Assembly (NCBI RefSeq): GCF_001270745.1
Contig: NZ_KQ434753.1
Span: forward strand, 217,155-281,154
DNA from: Jiangella muralis
GTDB lineage: Bacteria > Actinomycetota > Actinomycetes > Jiangellales > Jiangellaceae
Direction of reading: 5' to 3'
DNA length: 64,000 nt
The notes under the pieces are model-generated. The model searched no databases. It was not told where the DNA came from and saw only the letters and a program-made list of their open reading frames with translations. A program made the translations under genes and the position numbers. Positions within the stretch are counted from its first letter, which is position 1. Each line of letters opens with the position of its first letter. Of the stretch, positions 53,469 through 64,000 are shown piece after piece.

Positions 53469-54191
53469 ATGCTTGACGGCCTAAGCTCAGGGCTGACACA
53501 GTTCGCGCGCGACACAGGACGTTCCGACCTGGAGGCCGTCATTTCCACGGGCAGTACCGCCATCACGCCGCAGTCGTGGGCCTACGCCGAGGCCTACCTC
53601 GACGAAGACCACATCGTCGGCCGCGCCCGGCAGCGCGCCGCCGAGGTCGGCGCCGTCCCGGTCGGCCGCGGAGCCGGGGCAGCGCTACGCATGCTCGCCG
53701 CCGCGCTCGACGCCCGCACCGTCGTCGAGGTCGGCACCGGCTGCGGCGTCTCCGGCCTGTACCTGCTGTCGGGCATGCGCGCCGACGGCGTCCTCACCAG
53801 CGTCGACATCGAGTCCGAGCACCAGCGGCTGGCCCGCGAGGCGTTCGCCGAGGCGGCCGTGCCGGCCAACCGGACCCGGCTGATCGCCGGCGCGGCGCTC
53901 GAGGTGCTGCCACGGCTCACCGACGGCGCCTACGACCTCGTCTTCTGCGACGGCGACAAGACCGAGTACAGCGACTACCTGCAGCAGGCGCTGCGGCTGC
54001 TGCGCCCGGGCGGCGTGGTGGCCTTCGACAACGCGCTCTGGCACGACCGCGTCGCCGACTCCGCCCAGCGCGACCCCGACACCGTCGCGATCCGCGAGCT
54101 GGTGCGCCTCGTCCGTGAGGACGACCACCTGGTGCCGGCGCTGCTGCCGGTCGGCGACGGCCTGCTGGTCGCGGTCAAGCGCCCCGACTAG
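53469..54191 (+). CDS. SAM-dependent O-methyltransferase
   Basis: The 240-residue protein belongs to the class I O-methyltransferases close to the catechol/caffeoyl-CoA type: SAM motif VVEVGTGCGVSGLYL, metal site FCDGDKTEY and FDNALWHD. It would methylate a small phenolic or related hydroxyl group using Mg2+. The ATG at 53469 is used, though the conserved part begins near residue 28 and a shorter start is possible. It is divergent from sigE, as Rv1220c is in M. tuberculosis, and shares the sigE promoter region. Confidence 0.9.
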   Translation: MLDGLSSGLTQFARDTGRSDLEAVISTGSTAITPQSWAYAEAYLDEDHIVGRARQRAAEVGAVPVGRGAGAALRMLAAALDARTVVEVGTGCGVSGLYLLSGMRADGVLTSVDIESEHQRLAREAFAEAAVPANRTRLIAGAALEVLPRLTDGAYDLVFCDGDKTEYSDYLQQALRLLRPGGVVAFDNALWHDRVADSAQRDPDTVAIRELVRLVREDDHLVPALLPVGDGLLVAVKRPD

Positions 54192-54211
54192 CGTGCGATT
54201 CGTCCTGGCTT

Positions 54212-54265
54212 CATGATCATCAACCTTTTGTGTCGTCAGGGCCGCGCGAAAGGTTGATGATCATG
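54212..54265. repeat. Palindrome, copy 2 of the dispersed element
   Basis: Arms CATGATCATCAACCTTT (54212-54228) and AAAGGTTGATGATCATG (54249-54265) are perfectly complementary (17 bp) around a 20-base loop. The arms are the same as in copy 1 at 4097-4152, while the loops differ, the pattern expected if the stem is conserved. It follows the O-methyltransferase stop by 20 bases. Confidence 0.85.
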
Positions 54266-54307
54266 GGGTGGGCGTGGCGCTGACGCCTCGCGATGCCGGA
54301 CCCGTCA

Positions 54308-54381
54308 CGCCTTGGCACTGCTGGTCACCACTGGAACCGGGCATTCCGGGCACCCGGGCGGTGACCAAGCATGCCAAGGCG
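54308..54381. repeat. Long inverted repeat in the 54192-54613 gap
   Basis: CGCCTTGGCACTGCTGGTCA from 54308 pairs with a 22-base right arm ending at 54381 with only two single-base bulges, around a 30-base loop. It is independent of the TGATCA palindromes on either side. Function unknown; it could terminate the upstream gene or form part of an RNA. Confidence 0.6.
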
Positions 54382-54467
54382 AATGGCCAGCCCAACGCCC
54401 CACTCTCGCCGCCCCGGGGTGCGTAGAGGTGCTCATTGCGAACCGGGCGGACAGCCGGGATCACCTT

Positions 54468-54522
54468 CCGTGATCATGTGCGCTAGCGGCGCCCCAGCGA
54501 CCGCCAGGGAACATGATCATGG
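54468..54522. repeat. Palindrome with TGATCA ends
   Basis: CCGTGATCATGT (54468-54479) and ACATGATCATGG (54511-54522) are complementary at 11 of 12 positions around a 31-base loop. It shares the CATGATCA core with the elements at 4097, 54212 and 48918. It lies about 90 bases before the GNAT gene. The 422-base gap 54192-54613 therefore contains three hairpins and no gene. Confidence 0.6.
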
Positions 54523-54613
54523 TGACGGAGGGCGCCGGCGCCGCGCCGGCGAAATCCGGCCGTTTCCGCGATCCGGGCGAATGACCGGCCGGTAACCGGG
54601 CACGATAGATCTC

Positions 54614-55123
54614 GTGCCCGAACTGGTCCGCCCTACCGTCGAGGTCCACGAGTCGTGGCTGGAGGCCGTCGGCGAGCCGGGCTACGAGCCGCGCTGGGCC
54701 GACGACCTGCAGCTGGCCGACATGGTCCGGCCCGAGGGGTTCGCGGCGTACGTGCGCCGGCAGATCGACGACGAACGCGAGGACGCGCACCGCTCGCGCG
54801 GCATGGTGCCGTCGACCCATCTCTGGTACGTCGACGGGCCGCTCTTCCTCGGCCGGCTGTCCATCCGGCACCACCTGACTCCGTGGCTGCGCGACTACGG
54901 CGGCCACATCGGCTACGACGTCCGCCCGTCCATGCGCCGCCGCGGCCACGCCACCGCGATGCTGCAGCAGGCGATGCCGTGGTCGGCCAAGCTCGGCATC
55001 GACCCCGTCCTGGTCACGTGTGACGTCGACAACGTGGCGTCGCGCCGGGTGATCGAGGCGGCCGGCGGCGTCTTCGACGACGAGCGGCACGGCAAGCTGC
55101 GCTACTGGGTGCCCGCGAGCTGA
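54614..55123 (+). CDS. GNAT-family N-acetyltransferase
   Basis: The 169-residue protein has the GNAT acetyl-CoA-binding motif VRPSMRRRGHATAML (near 120-134) and the following segments LVTCDVDNVASRRVIEAAG, typical of the family. The acceptor is unknown. The GTG at 54614 starts PELVRPTVEVHESW. It converges on fdhD with 7 bp between the stops. Confidence 0.88.
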   Translation: MPELVRPTVEVHESWLEAVGEPGYEPRWADDLQLADMVRPEGFAAYVRRQIDDEREDAHRSRGMVPSTHLWYVDGPLFLGRLSIRHHLTPWLRDYGGHIGYDVRPSMRRRGHATAMLQQAMPWSAKLGIDPVLVTCDVDNVASRRVIEAAGGVFDDERHGKLRYWVPAS

Positions 55124-55130
55124 CGCGGGG

Positions 55131-55931
55131 TCACACCGCGACGCGGACCCGCTCGGGGTGGGTGTAGACGTTCATCCCGCCGCCGCGGACGAAGCCGATC
55201 AGCGTCAGCCCGCACTCGTCGGCGAGGTCGACGGCGAGGCTGGACGGCGCGGAGACGGCGGACAGCACCGGCAGCCCGGCCGCGGCCGCCTTCTGCACCA
55301 GCTCGAACGACGCCCGCCCGCTGACCTGCAGCACGTGCCCCGACAGCGGCAGCAGCCCGCCCATCAGCGCCGACCCGATGACCTTGTCGACGGCGTTGTG
55401 CCGGCCGACGTCCTCGCGGACCGTCAGCACCGACCCGGTCGCGGTGAACAGGCCGGCCGCGTGCAGGCCGCCGGTGCGGTCGAACACCCGCTGCTCGGCG
55501 CGCATGCGGTCGGGCAGCGTGGCCAGGACGCCGACATCGACGCGGGTGGGGTCGTCGGCCAGCCGCCAGCGCAGCGAGGCCCGCACGTCGACCACACGGT
55601 CGGCGCCGCAGACGCCGCAGGCGCTGGTGGTCTCGAACGCGCGGGCGCGCGGCGGCTCGACGCCGTGGGCGAGCGTCACCTCGATGGTGTTCTGCTCGTC
55701 GACGCACTCCTTCATGCCGGCGACGTCGGTGTGGTCGGCGACGGCGCCCTCGGCGACCAGCCAGCCGGCGATGAGGTCGAAGTCGTGGCCGGGCGTGCGC
55801 ATGGTGGAGGTGAGGATGCGGTCGCCGACGCGGACCAGCAACGGCTCCTCGACCGCCAGCGTGTCGGGGCGCTGGGCCGAGCGGCCGGGCCGCAGCCGGA
55901 GCACCGGCCGTCGAGTCGTCATCTGCCCCAT
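55131..55931 (-). CDS. fdhD: Formate dehydrogenase accessory sulfurtransferase FdhD
   Basis: The 266-residue protein has the FdhD signature SACGVCG with Cys105 and Cys108, followed by VREDVGRHNAVDK, the conserved helix. FdhD transfers sulfur to the molybdenum cofactor, activating formate-dehydrogenase-like enzymes. It is divergent from a molybdopterin oxidoreductase gene of the FdhF/YdeP type, its likely client. ATG at 55931; the neighbouring long open frame running beyond 58000 on this strand is a shadow of the client gene. Confidence 0.95.
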   Translation of the reverse strand: MGQMTTRRPVLRLRPGRSAQRPDTLAVEEPLLVRVGDRILTSTMRTPGHDFDLIAGWLVAEGAVADHTDVAGMKECVDEQNTIEVTLAHGVEPPRARAFETTSACGVCGADRVVDVRASLRWRLADDPTRVDVGVLATLPDRMRAEQRVFDRTGGLHAAGLFTATGSVLTVREDVGRHNAVDKVIGSALMGGLLPLSGHVLQVSGRASFELVQKAAAAGLPVLSAVSAPSSLAVDLADECGLTLIGFVRGGGMNVYTHPERVRVAV

Positions 55932-56060
55932 GGCACCACCGTAAGGTCCGCGATCGGCCCCCGTCGCCTTCTTCGTACCCACTCCGCACGATCCGACCCG
56001 TACTGGTCCAGACCGGTCCACCCCTCGGCGGACGCCGTCGCCGGGCGTTACCGTCGGTAC

Positions 56061-58308
<2,248 letters not shown>

Positions 58309-58334
<26 letters not shown>

Positions 58335-58974
58335 TCTTGCGCGGCGCTTCGACCAGCCGGCGCAGCGAATCGACGTCGCCGGTGACGGAGAGCCGGCCGG
58401 CCGCGACGGCGTCGTCGAGCGGGTCGGCGCCGTCGAGCACCGCCTGCCAGGCCGCCTTCGTCGCCCGGACGAGGACGTCGGGGGCGGCCGCCGCCGGGCC
58501 GCGGGCCAGCTCCGTCAGCCGGCCGGCCTCGACCCGCAGCCGGTAGACCTCGCGGCCGAGCGTGACCTCGTACGTCGCCGACCAGTCCGCCACGGGCTCG
58601 GCGAAGAAGGTGCGCAGCCCGAGCATGACGGAGTCGGCGCTGACCTCGCCGGTCAGCGGCAGCACCGGCGAGCGCACGCCCCAGCGGGCCAGCGCCTGGA
58701 ACACCGGCTCCAGCCCGGCCCCCCACTCGGTCAGCTCGTACACCCGGGCGGCGGCCGGCGGCGGCAGCTCGCGGCGGCGCAGCACGCCGTACTCCTCCAG
58801 CTCCTTGAGCCGCTTCGACAGCACGGCCGGGGTGATGCCGGGCAGTGCCGCCTGCAGGTCGCGGTAGCGGCGCGGGCCCAGCCGCAGCTCACGCACCACG
58901 AGCAGGGCCCAGCGCTCGCCGACGATGTCGAGCGAGAGGGCGATCGGGCAGCCCTCGCCGTAGGTCCGGGTCAC
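58309..58974 (-). CDS. HxlR-type regulator with C-terminal SCP2-like domain
   Basis: The 221-residue protein has an N-terminal HxlR winged helix (about 1-95: CPIALSLDIVGERWALLVVREL; LSKRLKELEEYGVLRRREL) and a C-terminal SCP2-like region (about 120-221) that may bind a lipid or hydrophobic ligand. GTG at 58974 follows AAGGAGG at 8 bases. An operator with TCTTTCATAGT arms lies between it and the divergent hydrolase gene, so it probably represses both. Its 3' end overlaps the molybdopterin oxidoreductase gene by 26 bp. Confidence 0.85.
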
Positions 58975-58990
58975 TTGCGCCTCCTTCAGA

Positions 58991-59028
58991 ACTATGGAAA
59001 GAATAGCACTAGCTACATCTTTCATAGT
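58991..59028. promoter_or_regulatory. Inverted-repeat operator between HxlR and hydrolase genes
   Basis: ACTATGGAAAGA (58991-59002) and TCTTTCATAGT (59018-59028) are complementary except for one extra base, around a 15-base AT-rich spacer. It lies between divergent genes at 17 bases from the HxlR start and 12 bases from the hydrolase start, a typical site for a shared repressor. Confidence 0.65.
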
Positions 59029-59040
59029 GAGGAGTCGAAG

Positions 59041-59904
59041 ATGACCGAGCGGATGATCCCGGCCGGCGATGCTCAGCTGTGCGCCGAGGCGTTCGGATCC
59101 CCGGACGACCCGGCGATCCTGCTGATCGGCGGCGCGGCCGCGTCGATGGACTACTGGGAGGACGAGTTCTGCGAGCGGCTGGCCGCCGCCGGGCGGTACG
59201 TCATCCGCTACGACCTGCGCGACACCGGCCGGTCCACCGACTACCCGGCGGGGTCGCCCGGGTACACGGGCGCCGACCTGGTCACCGACGCCCTCGCCGT
59301 GCTCGACGGGTACGGCGTCGCCGCCGCGCACGTCTACGGCATCTCGATGGGCGCCGGCATCGCCCAGACGCTGGGCGTCGAGCACCCGTCACGCGTGCTG
59401 ACGTTGACGCTGCAGTCGACCAGTCCCACGGGCCCCGGCGGGCCGGACCGCCCCGACCTGCCGCCCATGTCGCCGCAGCTCACCGAGGTGTTCGCGTCCG
59501 AGGCGCCGCCGCCCGACTGGTCCGACCGCGACGCCGCCATCGACGTGATGGTCGAGGGCCTGCGCCCGTTCGACGGCGCCATCCCGCCGGACCTCGCGGA
59601 GGAGCGCGCCGTCGTCACCCGCATGTACGACCGCACCACCGACGTCGCGGCCAGCCAGACCAACCACTGGATCCTGGCGGGCGGCGAGCTGGACCGCGCC
59701 CGGCTGGCCGAGATCACCGCGCCGACGCTGGTGCTGCACGGCACCGACGATCCGCTGCTGCCGTTCCCGCACGGCGAGGCGCTGGCCCGCGAGATCCCCG
59801 GCGCCCGGCTGGTCCCGCTGGAGGGCATGGGCCACCAGTACCCGCCGCGCGCCGTCTGGGATGTCGTCGTCGCCGAGGTCGTCGCCCACACCGCCGCCCG
59901 GTGA
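59041..59904 (+). CDS. Alpha/beta hydrolase, HxlR-controlled candidate
   Basis: The 287-residue protein has the alpha/beta-hydrolase fold: GGAAASMDYWEDEF, the nucleophile elbow GISMGAG (Ser102), the acid in HGTDDPLLP and His in EGMGHQYPP. It resembles AclR/streptomycete-type small-molecule hydrolases, but the substrate is unknown. ATG at 59041 with GAGGAG at 8 bases. The divergent HxlR-SCP2 gene and the operator at 58991-59028 suggest ligand-induced expression. Confidence 0.9.
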   Translation: MTERMIPAGDAQLCAEAFGSPDDPAILLIGGAAASMDYWEDEFCERLAAAGRYVIRYDLRDTGRSTDYPAGSPGYTGADLVTDALAVLDGYGVAAAHVYGISMGAGIAQTLGVEHPSRVLTLTLQSTSPTGPGGPDRPDLPPMSPQLTEVFASEAPPPDWSDRDAAIDVMVEGLRPFDGAIPPDLAEERAVVTRMYDRTTDVAASQTNHWILAGGELDRARLAEITAPTLVLHGTDDPLLPFPHGEALAREIPGARLVPLEGMGHQYPPRAVWDVVVAEVVAHTAAR

Positions 59905-59926
59905 AGCGCCCCGGTAAAGTGCCCGG

Positions 59927-60523
59927 ATGCCTGCCCCGGACGACCTGACCGAGCATCGCGACAACCCCGGCGACGACATCTGGGTGCACGGCCGCCCCGA
60001 GGCGCGCCCCATCGAGGTGACCGACTACGACCCGGACTGGCCGGCGCGCTACGAGGTGCTCGCCGCCCGCATCCGCGCGGCGCTGGGCGAGCGGGTCCTC
60101 GAACTGCAGCACATCGGCTCGACGTCGGTGCCCGGACTTCCGGCCAAGCCGATCATCGACGTCGACCTCACGGTCGCCGACCCCGCCGACGAGCCCGCCT
60201 ACCTGCCGGTCCTCGAAGCGGCGGGGTTCGTGCTGGTCATCCGCGAGCCGAGCTGGCACGAGCACCGCGCGCTGAAGCACGCCGACCCGAACACCAACCT
60301 GCACGTCTTCGGTCCCGGCTGTCCCGAGGTGACCCGCCAGCGGCTGTTCCGCGACTGGCTGATCGAGCACCCCGACGACCTCGCCCGGTACCGCGACGCC
60401 AAACTGCGCGCCGCGGCCGAGACCACGACGTCCGGCGGCATCGTCACCGACTACAACCGCCACAAGGAGCCGGTGATCCGCGAGATCTACGACAAGATCT
60501 TCCGCGAGCAGGGGCTGCTCTGA
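59927..60523 (+). CDS. GrpB (UPF0157) family protein
   Basis: The 198-residue protein has the GrpB nucleotidyltransferase-like pattern: VTDYDPDWPARYE, LQHIGSTSVPGLPAKPIIDVDL and HVFGPGCPE. Members are predicted nucleotidyltransferases, often linked with CoaE, but no activity is established. ATG at 59927. It precedes a GNAT gene by 3 bp, so the two are likely co-transcribed. Confidence 0.88.
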   Translation: MPAPDDLTEHRDNPGDDIWVHGRPEARPIEVTDYDPDWPARYEVLAARIRAALGERVLELQHIGSTSVPGLPAKPIIDVDLTVADPADEPAYLPVLEAAGFVLVIREPSWHEHRALKHADPNTNLHVFGPGCPEVTRQRLFRDWLIEHPDDLARYRDAKLRAAAETTTSGGIVTDYNRHKEPVIREIYDKIFREQGLL

Positions 60524-60526
60524 CCG

Positions 60527-61393
60527 ATGGCGATCGTGCTGAGCACACCCGGTGTCGACGAGCTGCCCGCAGCGGTCGGCGCGCTGCGGGAGTGGCAGAA
60601 CGACACCGCGCCGATGCACCTGCATCCGGGCGACGTCGGCTGGTTCTGGCGCTACGGCGCCGAGGCCGCGGCCGCGGCGGTCCGCACCTGGAGCCACGAC
60701 GGCCGCATCCTCGCCGCCGGGCTGCTGGACGGGCCAAGCCTGCTGCGCATGACCACCGCGCCCGGCGCCCGGCGCGACGAGGAGCTGGCGCGGCAGTTGG
60801 CCGGCGACCTCACCCGTCCCGGCCGCGGCGTCCTGCCCGAGGGCAAGGCGTCCGTCGAGGCGCCACAGGACGCGCTGCTCCAGGAGCTGCTGGCCGACGC
60901 CGGCTGGGGTCTCGACGAGCCGTGGCAGCCGCTGCGCCGCGACCTCACCGAGCCGGTCGAGGATCCGGGCGTGCGGGTCGAGGTCGTCGGCCCGGAGCGG
61001 GCGGACGAGCGAGCCGCCATGCAACGGGGCGCGTTCGACGGGTCGACGTTCACCGCGGAGCGCTGGCACGCGATGGCCGGCGGGGCACCGTACGCCGACG
61101 CCCGCTGCCTGATCGCGTACGACGACCGGGGCGAGGCGGTGGGTGCGCTGACGGTGTGGTCGGCCGGTCCGGGGCGGCCCGGCCTGCTCGAGCCGGTCGG
61201 CGTGCACCGCGACCACCGCCGCCGCGGCTACGGCCGGGCGATCACCGTCGCCGCGGCGGCCGCCCTGCGCGAGCTGGGGTCGTCGAGCGCCATCGTCTGC
61301 ACCCCCAGCTCCAACGTGGGCGCCGTCGCCGCCTACCGGTCGGCCGGCTTCCAGGACCTCCCCGAGGTCCACGACCGGCTCCGGGCGGCTTAG
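60527..61393 (+). CDS. GNAT-family N-acetyltransferase
   Basis: The 288-residue protein has a C-terminal GNAT domain (about 150-288) with EPVGVHRDHRRRGYGRAI for acetyl-CoA binding and IVCTPSSNVGAVAAYRSAGF; the N-terminal half may be a degenerate GNAT-like domain. Acceptor unknown. ATG at 60527, 3 bp after the GrpB stop. It converges on the YdhR-like gene with a 4-bp overlap. Confidence 0.85.
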   Translation: MAIVLSTPGVDELPAAVGALREWQNDTAPMHLHPGDVGWFWRYGAEAAAAAVRTWSHDGRILAAGLLDGPSLLRMTTAPGARRDEELARQLAGDLTRPGRGVLPEGKASVEAPQDALLQELLADAGWGLDEPWQPLRRDLTEPVEDPGVRVEVVGPERADERAAMQRGAFDGSTFTAERWHAMAGGAPYADARCLIAYDDRGEAVGALTVWSAGPGRPGLLEPVGVHRDHRRRGYGRAITVAAAAALRELGSSSAIVCTPSSNVGAVAAYRSAGFQDLPEVHDRLRAA

Positions 61394-61731
61394 GCCGGGC
61401 CTGGTCCGGCGGCGAAGCCCGCGCCGCCCTCGGCGACCGCGACGACGTCGAACGGCTCCTGCAGCACCGGCGCCGACCCGATCAGCTGCGACCCGGGCGA
61501 CTCCGCGGCGACCTCGGCGAACGAGGCGGCGAATGCGTCGCGGGCGGCCGCGGTCTCGAACACGTAGGTGCCCTCGAACCACTCGCCCGGCCGGGTGCGC
61601 CACGTCTTGAACCGCAGGCCGTCCATGCCGGTGAACCGGGCCAGCGACGTGCCGTGGACGTACTCGCGCAGCGCCGCGTCGACGCCGTCGGGCGCCTCGG
61701 CCAGCGACCAGCGCACGGTCAGTCCGTACAT
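61390..61731 (-). CDS. YdhR-like small protein (putative monooxygenase fold)
   Basis: The 113-residue protein has the ferredoxin-like pattern of small YdhR/ABM-type proteins: MYGLTVRWSL, GLRFKTWRT and WFEGTYVFETAAARDAF. Such proteins may be cofactor-free monooxygenases or binding proteins; no function is claimed. ATG at 61731 with GAGGAG 6 bases upstream. It overlaps the GNAT stop by 4 bp and follows the aminopeptidase gene by 20 bp. Confidence 0.75.
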   Translation of the reverse strand: MYGLTVRWSLAEAPDGVDAALREYVHGTSLARFTGMDGLRFKTWRTRPGEWFEGTYVFETAAARDAFAASFAEVAAESPGSQLIGSAPVLQEPFDVVAVAEGGAGFAAGPGPA

Positions 61732-61751
61732 CGATCTCTCCTCGGAAGTCG

Positions 61752-63329
<1,578 letters not shown>

Positions 63330-63437
63330 GCATACTCCTCGTCCTGACTGCCCGGTCCTCCGGGCAGAGTAATGCCCCCGCCCAGCGCCGCCGGCGCCGG
63401 ACGAGGGCACCTATTCAATGCTCACGGCAACGACACG

Positions 63438-63605
63438 TCAGCCGACGACATCCTTCAACGCATCACCCAGTGCGCCGGCCTCGTCAGCAGTGAGCTCGAC
63501 GACCAGACGACCGCCACCCTCGATCGGGACGCGCATGACAATGCCACGACCCTCCTTGGTGACCTCGAGCGGCCCATCGCCAGTCCGCGGCTTCATCGCC
63601 GCCAT
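63438..63605 (-). CDS. DUF3117 family small protein
   Basis: This 55-residue gene encodes MAAMKPRTGDGPLEVTKEGR at its start and ends LKDVVG, a pattern typical of the conserved actinobacterial DUF3117 family (Rv1211 in M. tuberculosis is a member). Function unknown. GGAAGG lies 9-14 bases upstream of the ATG at 63605. It is easily missed because of its size. The stretch 63606-63774 up to the partial regulator contains no further gene that I can support. Confidence 0.88.
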   Translation of the reverse strand: MAAMKPRTGDGPLEVTKEGRGIVMRVPIEGGGRLVVELTADEAGALGDALKDVVG

Positions 63606-63774
63606 CCGCGCACCCCTTCCTTTTCAGGCGCACACCCAAACCCCCTGATGTCCAGGGAGCACCAGCCATGTGCGTCACGATGGAGGTCATTATCCCGCAT
63701 GTTGGTCGTCGCGGGGAGACCGCGGTCGGTATGTCCTCACTGGTTGTCGGTGGGGGCTGGCAGGATGGGGCACT

Positions 63775-64000
63775 GTGAACGCCAGATCCGCCCTGTTCGA
63801 CCTCTATGGCGATCACGTGCGCTCGCGTGGCGGCAGGGCCCGGGTCGCCGCGCTGGTGCGGTTGCTCGCCCCGCTCGGCGTCGCGGCGCCGGCGGTGCGC
63901 ACGGCCGTGTCGCGCATGGTCAAACAGGGCTGGCTGCGCCCGGTGCGCATCGACGGCTCGCCCGGCTACGAGCTGACCGAGCGGGCCGACCGCCGCCTCG
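63775..64000 (+). CDS. PaaX-like transcriptional regulator (5' part only)
   Basis: The frame opens with GTG at 63775 and runs to the window end, encoding about 75 residues: NARSALFDLYGDHVRSRGG, ALVRLLAPLGVAAPAVRTA and SRMVKQGWL. This matches the winged-helix N-terminus of PaaX-family repressors, which often control phenylacetate degradation and respond to CoA esters. The effector domain lies beyond the window, so the role cannot be judged. Confidence 0.8.
   Translation, partial: MNARSALFDLYGDHVRSRGGRARVAALVRLLAPLGVAAPAVRTAVSRMVKQGWLRPVRIDGSPGYELTERADRRL

Noticed and set aside
56002-56017. ACTGGTCCAGACCGGT palindrome between fdhD and the fdhF-like gene as an operator
   Set aside because: The match is short, has a mismatch and no adjacent regulator gene supports it.

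Overview
The window is about 64 kb of very GC-rich chromosomal DNA with dense genes, many GTG starts and several GTGA/ATGA overlaps. Gene order strongly suggests an actinomycete. Two blocks match conserved mycobacterial neighbourhoods. Positions 1-15295 correspond to M. tuberculosis Rv3201c-Rv3211 (adnB, adnA, alkyltransferase-like protein, moeZ, TetR, DUF3107, ferritin-like protein, rhlE). Positions 48983-54191 correspond to Rv1220c-Rv1224 (O-methyltransferase, sigE, rseA, htrA, tatB). The genus cannot be fixed from sequence reading alone; a non-mycobacterial soil actinomycete such as a member of the Jiangellaceae or Nocardioidaceae is plausible. There is no rRNA, tRNA, CRISPR array, prophage or intact insertion sequence.

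Layout. 1-4012: AdnA and partial AdnB motor-nucleases for double-strand-break resection. 4166-9372: alkyltransferase-like protein, then two tandem pseudokinase/flippase-like membrane proteins. 9391-15295: MoeZ, a hydrolase, a small acidic protein, TetR, DUF3107, ferritin-like protein and RhlE. 15296-15684: three successive hairpins. 15685-23744: a large LuxR-type regulator, DnaE with a TetR partner, and an L,D-transpeptidase. 23873-27066: an operon-like set (DUF6758, PHP, MarC, RecB-like nuclease) interrupted by a short TA-flanked inverted-repeat element. 27467-31889: phosphatase, CorA, stress protein, HNH nuclease, acyltransferase, lipoprotein. 32106-35175: TPP riboswitch and the YkoEDC thiamine-precursor ECF transporter. 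35232-40549: MarR, Mrp, a lipoprotein, a two-component system and a small secreted protein. 40623-48629: a sugar-uptake and catabolism operon with a GntR regulator. 48983-54191: the SigE envelope-stress module. 54614-63605: GNAT, FdhD and an FdhF-like protein, an HxlR-SCP2 regulator and its divergent hydrolase, GrpB, GNAT, a YdhR-like protein, leucyl aminopeptidase and DUF3117. The window ends in a partial PaaX-like regulator.

The genes form small physiological modules: DNA repair and replication (AdnAB, ATL, RecB-like nuclease, DnaE), cofactor supply (thiamine uptake, MoeZ, Mrp, FdhD with its oxidoreductase), envelope stress (SigE, RseA, RseB-like, HtrA, TatB), and uptake plus dehydration of a sugar or sugar acid. 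The least explained material is intergenic: a dispersed palindrome family built around the core TGATCA, a two-copy GC-rich repeat, a MITE-like element that supplies a gene's stop codon, and the hairpin tract after rhlE.
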